Position numbers and translations under genes: made by a program | Notes under the pieces: model-generated | Database searches by the model: none | Seen by the model: only the letters and a program-made list of their open reading frames with translations | Told to the model about the DNA's origin: nothing | Assembly: GCA_013112725.1 (NCBI GenBank) | Contig: JABFFZ010000057.1 | Coordinates: forward strand, 1-36,933 | Reading direction: 5' to 3' | Source of the DNA: Chloroflexota bacterium | Lineage (GTDB): Bacteria > Chloroflexota > Anaerolineae > Promineifilales > Promineifilaceae | Length of the DNA: 36,933 nucleotides | Part shown: piece by piece, positions 14,641 to 22,864 of the stretch | How the letters are laid out: each line of letters begins with the position of its first letter | Position numbering within the stretch: the stretch's first letter is position 1

Positions 14641-15303
14641 ATGGCCCAAACCAATGCTAACCAGGCAAAACCAGCCGAACCTAAAGTATTAACCGACAAA
14701 TTGCGCGTCTATGCCAAAATCATCATAGACCCCATTGTCAATTTCCTGGCAAAGTACAAAATCTCGCCTGATGTCCTGACTGTGTTGGGCATGTTGTTCC
14801 ACTTTTTGTTTGCCTGGCTCATCGCCAACGGGCAGTTTCGTGCCGCTGCTGTGGCTATGTTGTTGCTTTCGCCGCTGGATGCGCTGGACGGTTCACTGGC
14901 CCGCAAAATGGGCCGCAAACAAGGCGGGTTCGGCGCGTTCCTTGATTCCACCCTGGATCGCCTGGCAGAGATCATCCTATTTGGTGGGTTCATTTATTAC
15001 TACTGGCTGCAAGAAGATGTGACTATGATGGCCGTCTCATATCTGGCCGTCACCGGCTCCATTATGGTCAGTTATGCCCGTTCCAAAGCGGAATCATTAG
15101 GGTACAACTCCAAAGTGGGTATTGCCAGCCGGGTGGAGCGTTATATGCTGATGATTGTGCTGCTGTTTTTAAACCAGCCGGTCATCTTATTGGTGCTGCT
15201 GGCAGTGGCTACTTATTTCACGCTGTTCCAACGCGGTTATCATGTCTGGAAACAATGGATTGCCGACATGAAAGCTGAAGAAAACAGCGATCAGGTTGAA
15301 TGA
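14641..15303 (+). CDS. CDP-alcohol phosphatidyltransferase family protein
   Basis: This integral membrane enzyme transfers a phosphatidyl group from a CDP-activated lipid to an alcohol. The family signature is visible around residues 80-103: DALDGSLAR, then GGFGAFLDSTLD. All four catalytic and metal-binding Asp residues are present. The spacing between AR and the following Gly is one residue longer than the usual eight. The 220-aa length and 5-6 hydrophobic segments fit phosphatidylglycerophosphate or inositol-phosphate synthases; which substrate is used cannot be read from the sequence. GGAAGAG upstream serves as ribosome-binding site. Its TGA overlaps the start of lgt, so the two lipid enzymes are translationally coupled. 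Confidence 0.88.
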   Translation: MAQTNANQAKPAEPKVLTDKLRVYAKIIIDPIVNFLAKYKISPDVLTVLGMLFHFLFAWLIANGQFRAAAVAMLLLSPLDALDGSLARKMGRKQGGFGAFLDSTLDRLAEIILFGGFIYYYWLQEDVTMMAVSYLAVTGSIMVSYARSKAESLGYNSKVGIASRVERYMLMIVLLFLNQPVILLVLLAVATYFTLFQRGYHVWKQWIADMKAEENSDQVE

Positions 15304-16517
15304 AAAAACCTATGCGTCAACAACTCTCAAACTGGCAGCAACGTCTAGGGGTAGAGCCATACTGGTATTTGATTCTGGGGGGATTGCTCCTGGTGACACT
15401 CCTCTTTATCAACCATCTGCGAACGGGGAACACACCGGGGGCTACCGCTTTTGTAATCCCTGTTCTCAATTTGCCCATCTTCTGGTATGGCATTTTCATT
15501 GTGGGTGGGATTGCCTTGGGGGGGTATGTGGTGTCCCGGCTGGCTAATGAGCGGGCGGCAGCCCTGTTTAACCAGCAGGTACTGCCGTCTATGCAGAAGC
15601 AGGACACGGCCGTACTTGGCCTCAGCGCCGAACTTAGCCTGAAATTGAACCGGCGCCACATCACGACTTTGGGCGAATTGCTTTTCCGTTGGGGGTTAGA
15701 TCCACGTAACCTGGGGCTAAAGCCGGCCGAAATTGATGTGATTGGGCAGGCGCTTGATGAGACGCCCGGCGTGGAAAATGGCTGGGTGGTGAATGCCCCC
15801 TGGCGCATCTGGAATCCCGACCACGTGTGGAATGGCTTGATCGTTTGCCTGTTGTTTGCCGTTATTGGCGCCCGCCTTTATCACGTGCTGACCCCCTCAC
15901 CCAGTATGGCCGCTTTTGGCATTGTGACCCCCTGGGATTATTTCCGCAATCCGATGCAGTTGATCAACGTTCGCGCCGGTGGCCTGGGCATTTATGGCGG
16001 CCTGGCGGGTGGCGCGTTGGGGCTGTTCATCTATACCCGCCGCCAGCGCATTCCCACGCTGGCCTGGGCTGATCTGGCTGTGGTGGGCGTGGCCTTGGGG
16101 CAGGTATTTGGCCGGTGGGGGAACTTTTTCAACCAGGAGTTGTACGGCCGTCCCACCACACTCCCCTGGGCCATCACCATCTCCGAAGCCCACCGCCTGC
16201 CCGGTTATGAAGCGTTCAGCCAGTTCCACCCCGCCTTTTTGTACGAATCACTCTGGAATTTGCTGGCCTTCCTGGTGTTGTATACGTTGGCGAAGCGATA
16301 TAGCGCCCGTCTGCTCACCGGCGAATTGACTGCCCTTTACCTCATTTTTTACGCCGTCGGCCGCATCCTGCTGGAAACGGTGCGCCTGGACAGCCGTACG
16401 TTGGATCTATTTGGACTCAATCTCAACATGGCCGTCGCCACCTTCGTTTCCCTGTTGGTAGCGTTGTTGATGGGGATTTGGGTTTTTGTGCGCCGCTCGC
16501 TGGGGGCACGGCCGTGA
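15300..16517 (+). CDS. lgt: prolipoprotein diacylglyceryl transferase with an RpoA-CTD-like insert
   Basis: This membrane enzyme moves diacylglycerol from phosphatidylglycerol to the lipobox Cys of prolipoproteins. The Lgt signature GRWGNFFNQELYG is perfect (residues about 271-283), and LNLPIFWYG marks the first canonical helix. The protein is 405 aa, against 291 in E. coli. There is an extra N-terminal hydrophobic helix (about 21-39), and about 100 added residues between canonical helices 1 and 2. Within these, residues about 105-153 read LSLKLNRRHITTLGELL, then DPRNLGLKPAEIDVIGQAL. This closely follows the helix-hairpin-helix pattern of the RNA polymerase alpha C-terminal domain. By Lgt topology the loop is cytoplasmic. 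Confidence 0.93.
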   Translation: MKKPMRQQLSNWQQRLGVEPYWYLILGGLLLVTLLFINHLRTGNTPGATAFVIPVLNLPIFWYGIFIVGGIALGGYVVSRLANERAAALFNQQVLPSMQKQDTAVLGLSAELSLKLNRRHITTLGELLFRWGLDPRNLGLKPAEIDVIGQALDETPGVENGWVVNAPWRIWNPDHVWNGLIVCLLFAVIGARLYHVLTPSPSMAAFGIVTPWDYFRNPMQLINVRAGGLGIYGGLAGGALGLFIYTRRQRIPTLAWADLAVVGVALGQVFGRWGNFFNQELYGRPTTLPWAITISEAHRLPGYEAFSQFHPAFLYESLWNLLAFLVLYTLAKRYSARLLTGELTALYLIFYAVGRILLETVRLDSRTLDLFGLNLNMAVATFVSLLVALLMGIWVFVRRSLGARP

Positions 16518-16523
16518 CTCAAC

Positions 16524-16540
16524 TATCCCCTTGTGGGTGA
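16524..16540 (+). promoter_or_regulatory. degenerate controller operator upstream of the methylase promoter
   Basis: TATCCC, five bases, then GGGTGA. It matches the TATCCC-N5-GGGATA pattern except in the last half-site. Its centre lies 26 bp from the perfect operator at 16550-16566. Confidence 0.5.
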
Positions 16541-16541
16541 A

Positions 16542-16570
16542 TTGACATATATCCCAAATCGGGATATTCT
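16542..16570 (+). promoter_or_regulatory. methylase promoter with an operator inside its spacer
   Basis: TTGACA (16542-16547), 17 bp, TATTCT (16565-16570). The perfect inverted repeat ATATCCC-N5-GGGATAT (16549-16567) fills the spacer, so a bound controller would block RNA polymerase. The predicted start site, about 7 nt after the -10 box, coincides with ATG 16577. No ribosome-binding site is visible, which implies a leaderless mRNA. Confidence 0.7.
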
Positions 16571-16576
16571 CCCGCC

Positions 16577-17303
16577 ATGAAAGCGACACAACCCAGGCTC
16601 TTTAAGGACGAAACAAATGTGGCCGGAAGACGCATACAAGGGGGGACACCCTCGGCCGATTTGATCGTGTCAGCCACGATTGGTGGCAATGCTGACATTT
16701 TTCCGAAAATTCTGGAGTTGCATGTCCCGCGTGGGTCATTGGTGGCCGATGTGACTTATGGCAAAGGCATTTTTTGGCAAAACGTGCCAGATGGCTATTA
16801 CTGGGTGCAAGGTACAGATATTGCTACTGGGGTGGATTGTCGTCAATTACCCTACGCAGACAACACCATAGATTGTGTTGTCTTAGACCCACCCTATATG
16901 GAAGGGTTTTACCGTAAAGCCAGTTTGCAAAAAGCAGGTTCAGGTTTCAACGTTTCGCCGGGCTTGCGCCAATGGCGATGAAGTAAATGAAGATACCCAT
17001 CACGAGGGGACGGCAAAATGGCACACGGCCGTGACCAATATATATTTTCGCGCCGGGGCAGAAGCATACCGTGTGCTACATCCGGGCGGGGTGCTTATAA
17101 CTAAATGCCAAGATGAAGTCAGCGCTGGAAAGCAATGGTTAACACACGTGGAGATTATCAACAAGTACGAAGAAATGGGATTTTATACAAAAGACCTTTT
17201 TGTTGTCGTTCGTAACAACAAACCTGGTGTAAGCCGACTAAAGCAGCAGATTCATGCACGCAAGAATCACTCTTACTTTCTAGTGTTTGTTAAACAGTCA
17301 TAA
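16577..17303 (+). pseudogene. DNA methyltransferase of an R-M system, frameshifted
   Basis: This is the modification enzyme of the island. The first frame (16577-16981) gives residues up to DNTIDCVVLDPPYMEGFYRK, with the DPPY catalytic motif of N6-adenine/N4-cytosine methylases and, earlier, the SAM-binding-type stretch LVADVTYGKGIFW. The rest (AVTNIYFRAGAEAYRVLHPGG to the end) lies in another frame. Dropping one T of the TTT at 16945-16947 joins the two as KAGSGSTFRRACANGDEV and then NEDTHHEGTAKWHTAVTNI, with no internal stop. The full reading would be about 242 aa. It is either a real inactivating mutation or a base error. The gene converges on the endonuclease gene with an 8-bp gap. Confidence 0.8.
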
Positions 17304-17311
17304 CCATGGTG

Positions 17312-17924
17312 CTAAGTCGCCAGGCCCCCCGTTTCTTCATCCTCAACCATAACATTGAGCAGTTCTTTGAGATCGTCATAGAATGGGGGCACAGGAGGCC
17401 AGGTAATGGGAATGAGGCTGGCTATGAGCCACTTTCGTTGTTCTTCGGTGTAACCACGATAATTTGAATACGGCAGATCCTTGTTGCGCGCAAAAGCAAA
17501 TTGCCACTCTTTATTGAAAGCGTAACAGTTTACAGCCAAAATATCGAATTCCACCCGTAATAGAAGCGTTGTAGTTAAATTTGACCCATCAGGCAATTGC
17601 ACATTGCGTCTGTCACTGGCATCTACCTGCACACGTCCCTGCCAACAATTGTTTTGGTCATCCCACTTGACCATGGCAGACTGAAGGGATTTGGATTCAA
17701 GAGTAAAAGCCCTCTCTCGGTACACAATAGAAAGATCACCTTTCTTCTTCCTAATCATGATCGTCGAACTTGATCAAATAAGAAACATCGGCGATAGCCG
17801 CCACTATTTCTTTCAATTTCAATTCGGCAACATACCCAAACAAGATGCCCCGCAAGCTCGGATTTTCATCAAGCAATTCTGTCAGTTGGTCAGGCGTGAT
17901 GTTCCACTTCTCTAAAACGTTCAA
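17312..17924 (-). pseudogene. PD-(D/E)XK-type restriction endonuclease, frameshifted
   Basis: The minus-strand frame starts at TTG 17924 with AAGG 5 nt upstream and reads LNVLEKWNITPDQLTELLDE, then NPSLRGILFGYVAELKLKEI, to FDDHD before TAG at 17753-17751. Skipping one T of the pair at 17754/17753 continues as RKKKGDLSIVYRERAFTLES and KSLQ. This recreates an Asp...Glu-x-Lys nuclease core (GD...ESK). The remainder, including QVDASDRRNVQLPDGS and ITWPPVPPFYDDL, runs to 17312. The joined protein has about 203 aa. An ATG at 17758 could restart the C-terminal 148 aa, but that product would lack the N-terminal third. It lies 6 bp after the controller gene, in the same orientation. Confidence 0.75.
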
Positions 17925-17930
17925 GGAACC

Positions 17931-18176
17931 TTACTCCCATTCCTCTGATTGTAATGTGTTGATAAAATCAAAGAGATTGATATCAAGCGCCTGGGCAATT
18001 TCTAGAAATTCAATGATATCCAGGCGTCGTTCACTGTTTTCGTATTTTGAGACGAAGGATTGTGGACGTCCTAAGCGGTGGGCAAGCTGCATCTGTGTCA
18101 GGCCCTGGTGTTGGCGCTGCTCAATAAGCAAATGGCAAAATTTCTTGTATTTGGGTGCATAAATTGAAGAGGTCAT
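17931..18176 (-). CDS. XRE-family transcriptional controller of the R-M system
   Basis: This small DNA-binding protein (81 aa) is essentially one helix-turn-helix domain: LTQMQLAHRLGRPQSFVSKY, then ENSERRLDIIEFLEIAQAL. Its size, its position upstream of a restriction endonuclease and the paired inverted repeats in its own promoter region match controller (C) proteins. Those delay endonuclease expression and repress the methylase. The ATG at 18176-18174 is preceded by GAAGGTG. It reads into the endonuclease (stop TAA 17933-17931, next start TTG 17924) as one operon. The AT-richer base composition suggests acquisition with the R-M island. Confidence 0.85.
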   Translation of the reverse strand: MTSSIYAPKYKKFCHLLIEQRQHQGLTQMQLAHRLGRPQSFVSKYENSERRLDIIEFLEIAQALDINLFDFINTLQSEEWE

Positions 18177-18200
18177 TTATCACCTTCGTGCGAATTTTAG

Positions 18201-18232
18201 TATCCCAATACGGAATATCCCAAAACGGGATA
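18201..18232 (-). promoter_or_regulatory. paired operators of the XRE controller gene
   Basis: There are two overlapping inverted repeats: TATCCC-AATAC-GGAATA (18201-18217) and TATCCC-AAAAC-GGGATA (18216-18232). Their centres are 15 bp apart, 25-56 bp upstream of the controller start. They match the operator in front of the methylase. On the minus strand TAAAAT could serve as a -10 box just after them. Confidence 0.7.
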
Positions 18233-18326
18233 TGGTGTCCTGGTCGAGCGATCTAAAAACCGGTGTGTCACAATATCACTATCTGTGGTGTTTTGTGTGG
18301 TGGAGGGGCACAATAGGAGTGCAACT

Positions 18327-19244
18327 ATGATTGAAACGGAAAATTTAGGTAAGGTGTTTGATACGTTCACGGCCGTGCAAAACCTCACCCTCAACGTACC
18401 GGCCGGGCAGCTTTTGGCGCTGCTGGGGCCTAACGGCGCGGGCAAAACCACCACCGTGCGCATGATTGGCGCTATTCTCAAACCAACTACCGGCTATGCC
18501 CGTGTCAATGGCTATGATGTGGTGACACAGGCCGACGGTGTGCGCCGTTCCATTGGCATGCTCACGGAGCAGCCTGGCCTGTACACACGCATGAGTGGGC
18601 TGGAATATCTGGAGTTTTACGGCCGTCTTTACGGCATCCCAGACAAAGAAACCCGCGCCAAAGGTAAAGCCATGTTCGAACGCTTTTACATGGCTGGTGC
18701 CGAAGATAAACGACTGGGCACATATTCCAAAGGGATGCGCCAGAAAGTAGGACTCATTCGTTCCATGCTGCACAACCCGGCGGTGCTGCTGCTGGATGAA
18801 CCCACCTCGGCCATGGACCCGCACAGCGCCAAACTGGTACGCGATGCTATCCTGGAATTACGCAATGACCGGCGCACCGTCATCCTCTGCACCCACAACC
18901 TGGCCGAAGCCGAATTGCTGGCCGACAAGATCGCCATCATCAAACAAGGGCAGATTGTGGCCCAGGGTACCTTTACCGAATTGAAGCAGCAGTTGCTTGG
19001 CCGGCCGCAGTTGGAGGTGCGTGTGGACAAACCGCTCAATGGCCAGGTGAAAGAGCTAGACCACCTGGTCACAGTTGAGTCCGTTGCCAACGATACTATC
19101 CGTTACCGTACCGATAACCCGGACCTGACCAACCCCCAACTGGTACGTTGTCTGCACAAACTGGGACTGGGTGTCATTTCCCTACAGCCCGTTTCCCAAA
19201 GTTTGGAACAGGTTTATTTGCGTGTGATTGAAGAGATGGAGTAA
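18327..19244 (+). CDS. ABC transporter ATP-binding protein
   Basis: This is the cytoplasmic ATPase of an ABC-2-type exporter, 305 aa. Walker A is GPNGAGKTTT (residues about 32-41), the signature is YSKGMRQKVGL, Walker B is AVLLLDEPTSAMDP, and the switch His lies in VILCTHNLAEAE. After residue about 220 there is the extra C-terminal domain usual for CcmA/DrrA-like ATPases. I start at ATG 18327 because ATAGGAGT lies 6-7 nt upstream; an in-frame GTG at 18285 would add 14 unconvincing residues. The permease follows 50 bp downstream. The substrate is unknown. Confidence 0.93.
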   Translation: MIETENLGKVFDTFTAVQNLTLNVPAGQLLALLGPNGAGKTTTVRMIGAILKPTTGYARVNGYDVVTQADGVRRSIGMLTEQPGLYTRMSGLEYLEFYGRLYGIPDKETRAKGKAMFERFYMAGAEDKRLGTYSKGMRQKVGLIRSMLHNPAVLLLDEPTSAMDPHSAKLVRDAILELRNDRRTVILCTHNLAEAELLADKIAIIKQGQIVAQGTFTELKQQLLGRPQLEVRVDKPLNGQVKELDHLVTVESVANDTIRYRTDNPDLTNPQLVRCLHKLGLGVISLQPVSQSLEQVYLRVIEEME

Positions 19245-19294
19245 GCGTTCGTCGCAGGCGATGAATCGCCTACTACGAACCCTAAAGAGATGTT

Positions 19295-20752
19295 ATGACC
19301 ACCCTAACCCCCTTCCTCCCCGTTAAACAAAATTCCCTCCGCATGGCGCTGGTGATTGCCCGGCGTGAAATTCGTGATTCATTCCGCGACTGGCGCATTA
19401 TCCTGCCCATATTTCTGCTAACGTTGGCTTTCCCGGCCCTGATGAATTTTACGGCGCGCCGGGCTATCGCTTTTGCCGACCAGTATGGCGCTGAAATTAT
19501 CGCCACGCAATTGATCCCTTTTTTGCTGCTGGTGGTGGGTTTTTTCCCCATGTCCTTTTCGCTCATTATTGCTCTGGAGACGTTTGTAGGCGAAAAGGAG
19601 CGCAACAGCCTGGAACCACTGCTGGCTTCGCCGCTAACCAACACGGAACTCTACGCCGGTAAGATGTTGGCGGCGCTGGCGCCGCCGCTGACGGCCAGTT
19701 ATTTGGGCATGTCAGTCTATATGTTCAGTCTGTGGATAAATCTGGCCTGGCGGCCTGAACCGGAGTTGATCATCCAGGTGATGCTGCTGACAACGGTGCA
19801 AGGGGTCATTATGGTGGCGGCGGCGGTGGTGGTTTCCAGCCAGGCCACCAGTGTGCGGGCGGCCAATTTGCTGGCGAGTTTTATTATTGTGCCCATGGCC
19901 TTGTTGATTCAGTTTGAGGCCGGGGCGCTGTTTTGGGGCAACCATGCCGGGTTGTGGTGGTTGATCGTGGGGTTGGGATTGACGGCCGTTGTCCTCATTC
20001 GTATGGGTCTTTACGTCTTTAACCGCGAAGAACTGCTGGGCCGAGACATTGACCAGATTCGCCTGGGCTGGATGTTCCAGGTGTATTGGCGGCGGTTAAG
20101 TGGGCAGGGATGGAACGGCCGTTTCCCGCGACCTCTGGCCTGGTACAGGGAAACATTAACCATCTTTCCCACGCTCTTACAACCAATAGGCATGTTGTTG
20201 CTGGCTTTTGGCGGCGCTGTTTTGTTTGGTATCTGGTTAGCCTACCAATACACATTGCCGCCGGATATGCAGGCTGAATTAACCGGGGCCAATATGGCCG
20301 CCAACCTGGAACAATACGCTTTCCTACTCACGGCCTTGCCGATAGTCATTATCCTGCAAAATGTGCGGGTCATTGCCTTGCAAGCGTTGTTGGGTGTATT
20401 TACCTTTGGTGTCCTGGCGGTGCTGATCTTTATGCTGCCCTGGGGGGTGATGGCTTTTTTGGCGACGCAGTTTTATCTGGCCGGGCAAAACCCCTTTCAA
20501 TTTTTGCTGGCAGCTTTTGTGCCCCATGCCCTCCTTGAATTTCCGGCGCTGCTTATTACTACCGCCGCCATTTTGCGCTGGCAGGTGGTTATCATTCACC
20601 CTTCGCCTGATCATACCTTGAGCGAAAATTTTCTCATGCGTATGGCTGATTTCACCCGTATCTTCCTCGGCGTGGGGCTGCCCCTGCTTATCACCGCCGC
20701 CTTTGTGGAAGCGCATATCACCACGCACGTGCTGCAAATGATATATGGCTAG
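19295..20752 (+). CDS. ABC-2 type transporter permease
   Basis: This 485-aa polytopic membrane protein is the partner of the preceding ATPase. The motif FVGEKERNSLEPLLASPLTN (residues about 98-117) is the typical ABC-2 coupling-helix region, preceded by FPMSFSLIIALETF. About 9-10 hydrophobic segments follow, more than in minimal six-helix permeases, so the second half may be an additional membrane domain. A short hairpin (AGGCGA...TCGCCT near 19257-19270) lies between the two genes. The substrate cannot be assigned. Confidence 0.87.
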   Translation: MTTLTPFLPVKQNSLRMALVIARREIRDSFRDWRIILPIFLLTLAFPALMNFTARRAIAFADQYGAEIIATQLIPFLLLVVGFFPMSFSLIIALETFVGEKERNSLEPLLASPLTNTELYAGKMLAALAPPLTASYLGMSVYMFSLWINLAWRPEPELIIQVMLLTTVQGVIMVAAAVVVSSQATSVRAANLLASFIIVPMALLIQFEAGALFWGNHAGLWWLIVGLGLTAVVLIRMGLYVFNREELLGRDIDQIRLGWMFQVYWRRLSGQGWNGRFPRPLAWYRETLTIFPTLLQPIGMLLLAFGGAVLFGIWLAYQYTLPPDMQAELTGANMAANLEQYAFLLTALPIVIILQNVRVIALQALLGVFTFGVLAVLIFMLPWGVMAFLATQFYLAGQNPFQFLLAAFVPHALLEFPALLITTAAILRWQVVIIHPSPDHTLSENFLMRMADFTRIFLGVGLPLLITAAFVEAHITTHVLQMIYG

Positions 20753-20827
20753 GCACACGGCGTCTGCCGATGCTTGTCCTGCTCGCTCTGTCGCTTTATA
20801 CTCCGGCTTCTGCCTGGAGATTGTTTT

Positions 20828-22159
20828 ATGCGACAACGAAACGTATTTTATTTCTGGCTGCCCCTGTTTTTGAGCTGGCTGCTGATGACGGCCGAAGGCC
20901 CCATCGTCAGCGCCACCATTAACCGCCTGCCCAATGAGGTGATCATGCTGGCGGCGATGGGTATTGTGGTCAGCCTGTCGGTGATGATTGAAAGCCCTAT
21001 TATTAACATGCTGGCGACTTCGACGGCGCTGGTGAAGGATCGGGCGACTTTTTTGCTGGTGCGGCGGTTTACGGTGCATTGGATGGTGCTGCTTACGGCC
21101 GTAACCACCCTCATCGCTTTTACCCCCTTGTTTGATGTGGTCATGGATTGGATGGGCGCGCCGCCGGAGGTGGCCGTTTGGGTGCGACCGGGCATGAAGA
21201 TCATGACCTTTTGGAGCGCGGTTATTGCCTGGCGGCGTTTTTTACAGGGGGTACTTATTGGTTTTGGGCAGCCGGGCAAGATGGCCTGGGGCACGGCCGT
21301 GCGCCTGGCCGCGTCCGGCGGTGTGGTTGTGGGTTTAGGGCTGTTCTCCACCTGGCCCGGCGTGGTCATTGGCGCGGTGGCGCTGATGGCCGGGGTGGTG
21401 GCCGAAGCCATTTTTGCCACATGGGCGGTACGGCCGTTGCTGCAAAACCAGCTAGGCCCCACCGCGCCATCGGTAGCTGACGCCGCTATTTCCTATCGCC
21501 AGTTGTTCTGGTTCCACTTGCCGCTGGCAGCCACCAGCCTGATGATCCTCATGGTGCAGCCCCTGGTCACCAGCAGCCTGGCAAAGTTAGACAATCCGGT
21601 GGCCTCGTTAGCGGCGTGGCCGGTGTTGTTCCAGGTATTGCTGATGGCGCGGGCGGTGGCGTTTGCCCTGCCGGAAGTGGTGATTGCCCTCAGCGATGGG
21701 CCACAATCCTTTGCCATGATTCGCCGCTTTGCCCGCAATCTGACGCTGGCTATCACCATGTTTATGCTGGTGTTTATCTTCACGCCGTTATCCACCTTTT
21801 ACCTGTTTGTGGTGCAAGATATGACGGCCCAGGTGGGGAAGTTGGCGCAATATACGCTGGTCTTTTATCTATTTTTCCCCGGCCTGACGGTGGTGGGCAT
21901 GTGGCTGCGTGGCCTGTTGATTCACGGCCGTCACACCACCGACGTGAATGTGGCCATGGCGGTGAATCTGGTGGTCACGGCCGTAACGTTGGCTTTGGGC
22001 GTGCGGTTACGGCTGCCCGGTTTACCGTCTGCGGCGGTGGCTCTGAATCTGGCGCTTGTTAGTGAAATTCTCTATTTGGCTTGGCGCGCGCAGCGCATCA
22101 TCCCCATAGGCTTGTTTGCCTTTAGCCGTGCCCGTCCCAAACCGACGTTGCCGGGATAG
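20828..22159 (+). CDS. MATE/ANKH-like multi-pass transporter
   Basis: The protein has about 443 aa and 11-12 hydrophobic segments. The N-terminal region FLSWLLMTAEGPIVSATINR, followed by VVSLSVMIESPIINMLATST and ALVKDR, resembles bacterial MATE-fold relatives of the ANKH (progressive ankylosis) family more than drug-efflux MATEs. ANKH proteins export small anions such as ATP, citrate or pyrophosphate. The bacterial substrate is unknown, and the family call comes from remembered motifs only. I use ATG 20828 because TGGAGA lies about 9 nt upstream; the frame is open from 20774. It may be cotranscribed with the ABC exporter genes. Confidence 0.72.
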   Translation: MRQRNVFYFWLPLFLSWLLMTAEGPIVSATINRLPNEVIMLAAMGIVVSLSVMIESPIINMLATSTALVKDRATFLLVRRFTVHWMVLLTAVTTLIAFTPLFDVVMDWMGAPPEVAVWVRPGMKIMTFWSAVIAWRRFLQGVLIGFGQPGKMAWGTAVRLAASGGVVVGLGLFSTWPGVVIGAVALMAGVVAEAIFATWAVRPLLQNQLGPTAPSVADAAISYRQLFWFHLPLAATSLMILMVQPLVTSSLAKLDNPVASLAAWPVLFQVLLMARAVAFALPEVVIALSDGPQSFAMIRRFARNLTLAITMFMLVFIFTPLSTFYLFVVQDMTAQVGKLAQYTLVFYLFFPGLTVVGMWLRGLLIHGRHTTDVNVAMAVNLVVTAVTLALGVRLRLPGLPSAAVALNLALVSEILYLAWRAQRIIPIGLFAFSRARPKPTLPG

Positions 22160-22170
22160 TGGTCAATGGC

Positions 22171-22202
22171 TGGCGGCTGGTAAAACCAGCCACCAGCCGC
22201 CA
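22171..22202 (+). repeat. perfect 10-bp inverted repeat before the MBL gene
   Basis: TGGCGGCTGG (22171-22180) and CCAGCCGCCA (22193-22202) surround a 12-nt loop. There is no T-run. It ends 3 nt before the TGAGG ribosome-binding site of the next gene, so it could hold that site near a stem. Confidence 0.7.
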
Positions 22203-22215
22203 ACATGAGGTTCTT

Positions 22216-22845
22216 ATGATCGAAATCCTACAACTCCCCTTGGGACCACTGCAAACGAACTGTTACCTATTGGGTTGCCAGCAAACAATGGAAGCGGCGG
22301 TGATTGATCCGGCCTGGGATGGGCGGGGGATTGCGGCGACGGCCGTTGAAAAAGGATACCTCATCACCCACATCCTGCTCACCCACGCCCACTTTGATCA
22401 TGTGGGTGGTCTGGCGCAGCTAAAAGAGGAAACCAATGCCCCCATCTACATTCACCCCGAAGCCGTGCAAATGTTGTCCCAGGCCACCATGTCCGCCGCC
22501 TTTTTTGGCCTGACCATTCCTGAGCCGCCGGAGCCGGATCATATGCTGGCGGAAGGGGACGTGATTTCAGTGGGCAAGTTGACTCTGGATGTGTTGTATA
22601 CGCCCGGCCACGCACCCGGCCATGTTTGTTTTCATCTGGCGAGCCATCGGGTGTTGTTTGATGGGGATGTGCTGTTTCAGCAGAGCATTGGCCGGACGGA
22701 CCTGCCCGGTGGCGACCACGCGACGCTCATGTACAGCATTCGCCAAAAGTTGTTGACGTTGCCAGACGAGACGCACGTCCTCAGTGGCCACGGCCCTACC
22801 ACCACCATCGGCGCGGAGCGCGCTGATAATCCATTCTTGTTGTAG
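22216..22845 (+). CDS. MBL-fold metallo-hydrolase, glyoxalase II-like
   Basis: This soluble dinuclear-metal hydrolase has 209 aa. Residues LTHAHFDHVGG (about 55-65) give the HxHxDH metal site. Further ligands lie in YTPGHAPGHVCFHL (His), VLFDGDVLFQQSIGRTDLPG (Asp) and VLSGHGPTT (His). The FQQSIGRTDLPGGD segment is typical of the small glyoxalase II/YcbL-like group. The start ATG 22216 follows TGAGG; the frame is open from 22159 without a ribosome-binding site. It may hydrolyse S-hydroxyacyl thioesters or a related substrate, but specificity is not readable. It converges on the LysM gene with a 19-bp gap. Confidence 0.88.
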   Translation: MIEILQLPLGPLQTNCYLLGCQQTMEAAVIDPAWDGRGIAATAVEKGYLITHILLTHAHFDHVGGLAQLKEETNAPIYIHPEAVQMLSQATMSAAFFGLTIPEPPEPDHMLAEGDVISVGKLTLDVLYTPGHAPGHVCFHLASHRVLFDGDVLFQQSIGRTDLPGGDHATLMYSIRQKLLTLPDETHVLSGHGPTTTIGAERADNPFLL

Positions 22846-22864
22846 AGCGATTTGCCAAATCGCA

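Noticed and set aside
16577..17303. Two separate small genes instead of one frameshifted methylase
   Set aside because: The second part has no start signal, and both parts join into a continuous methylase reading by omission of one T.
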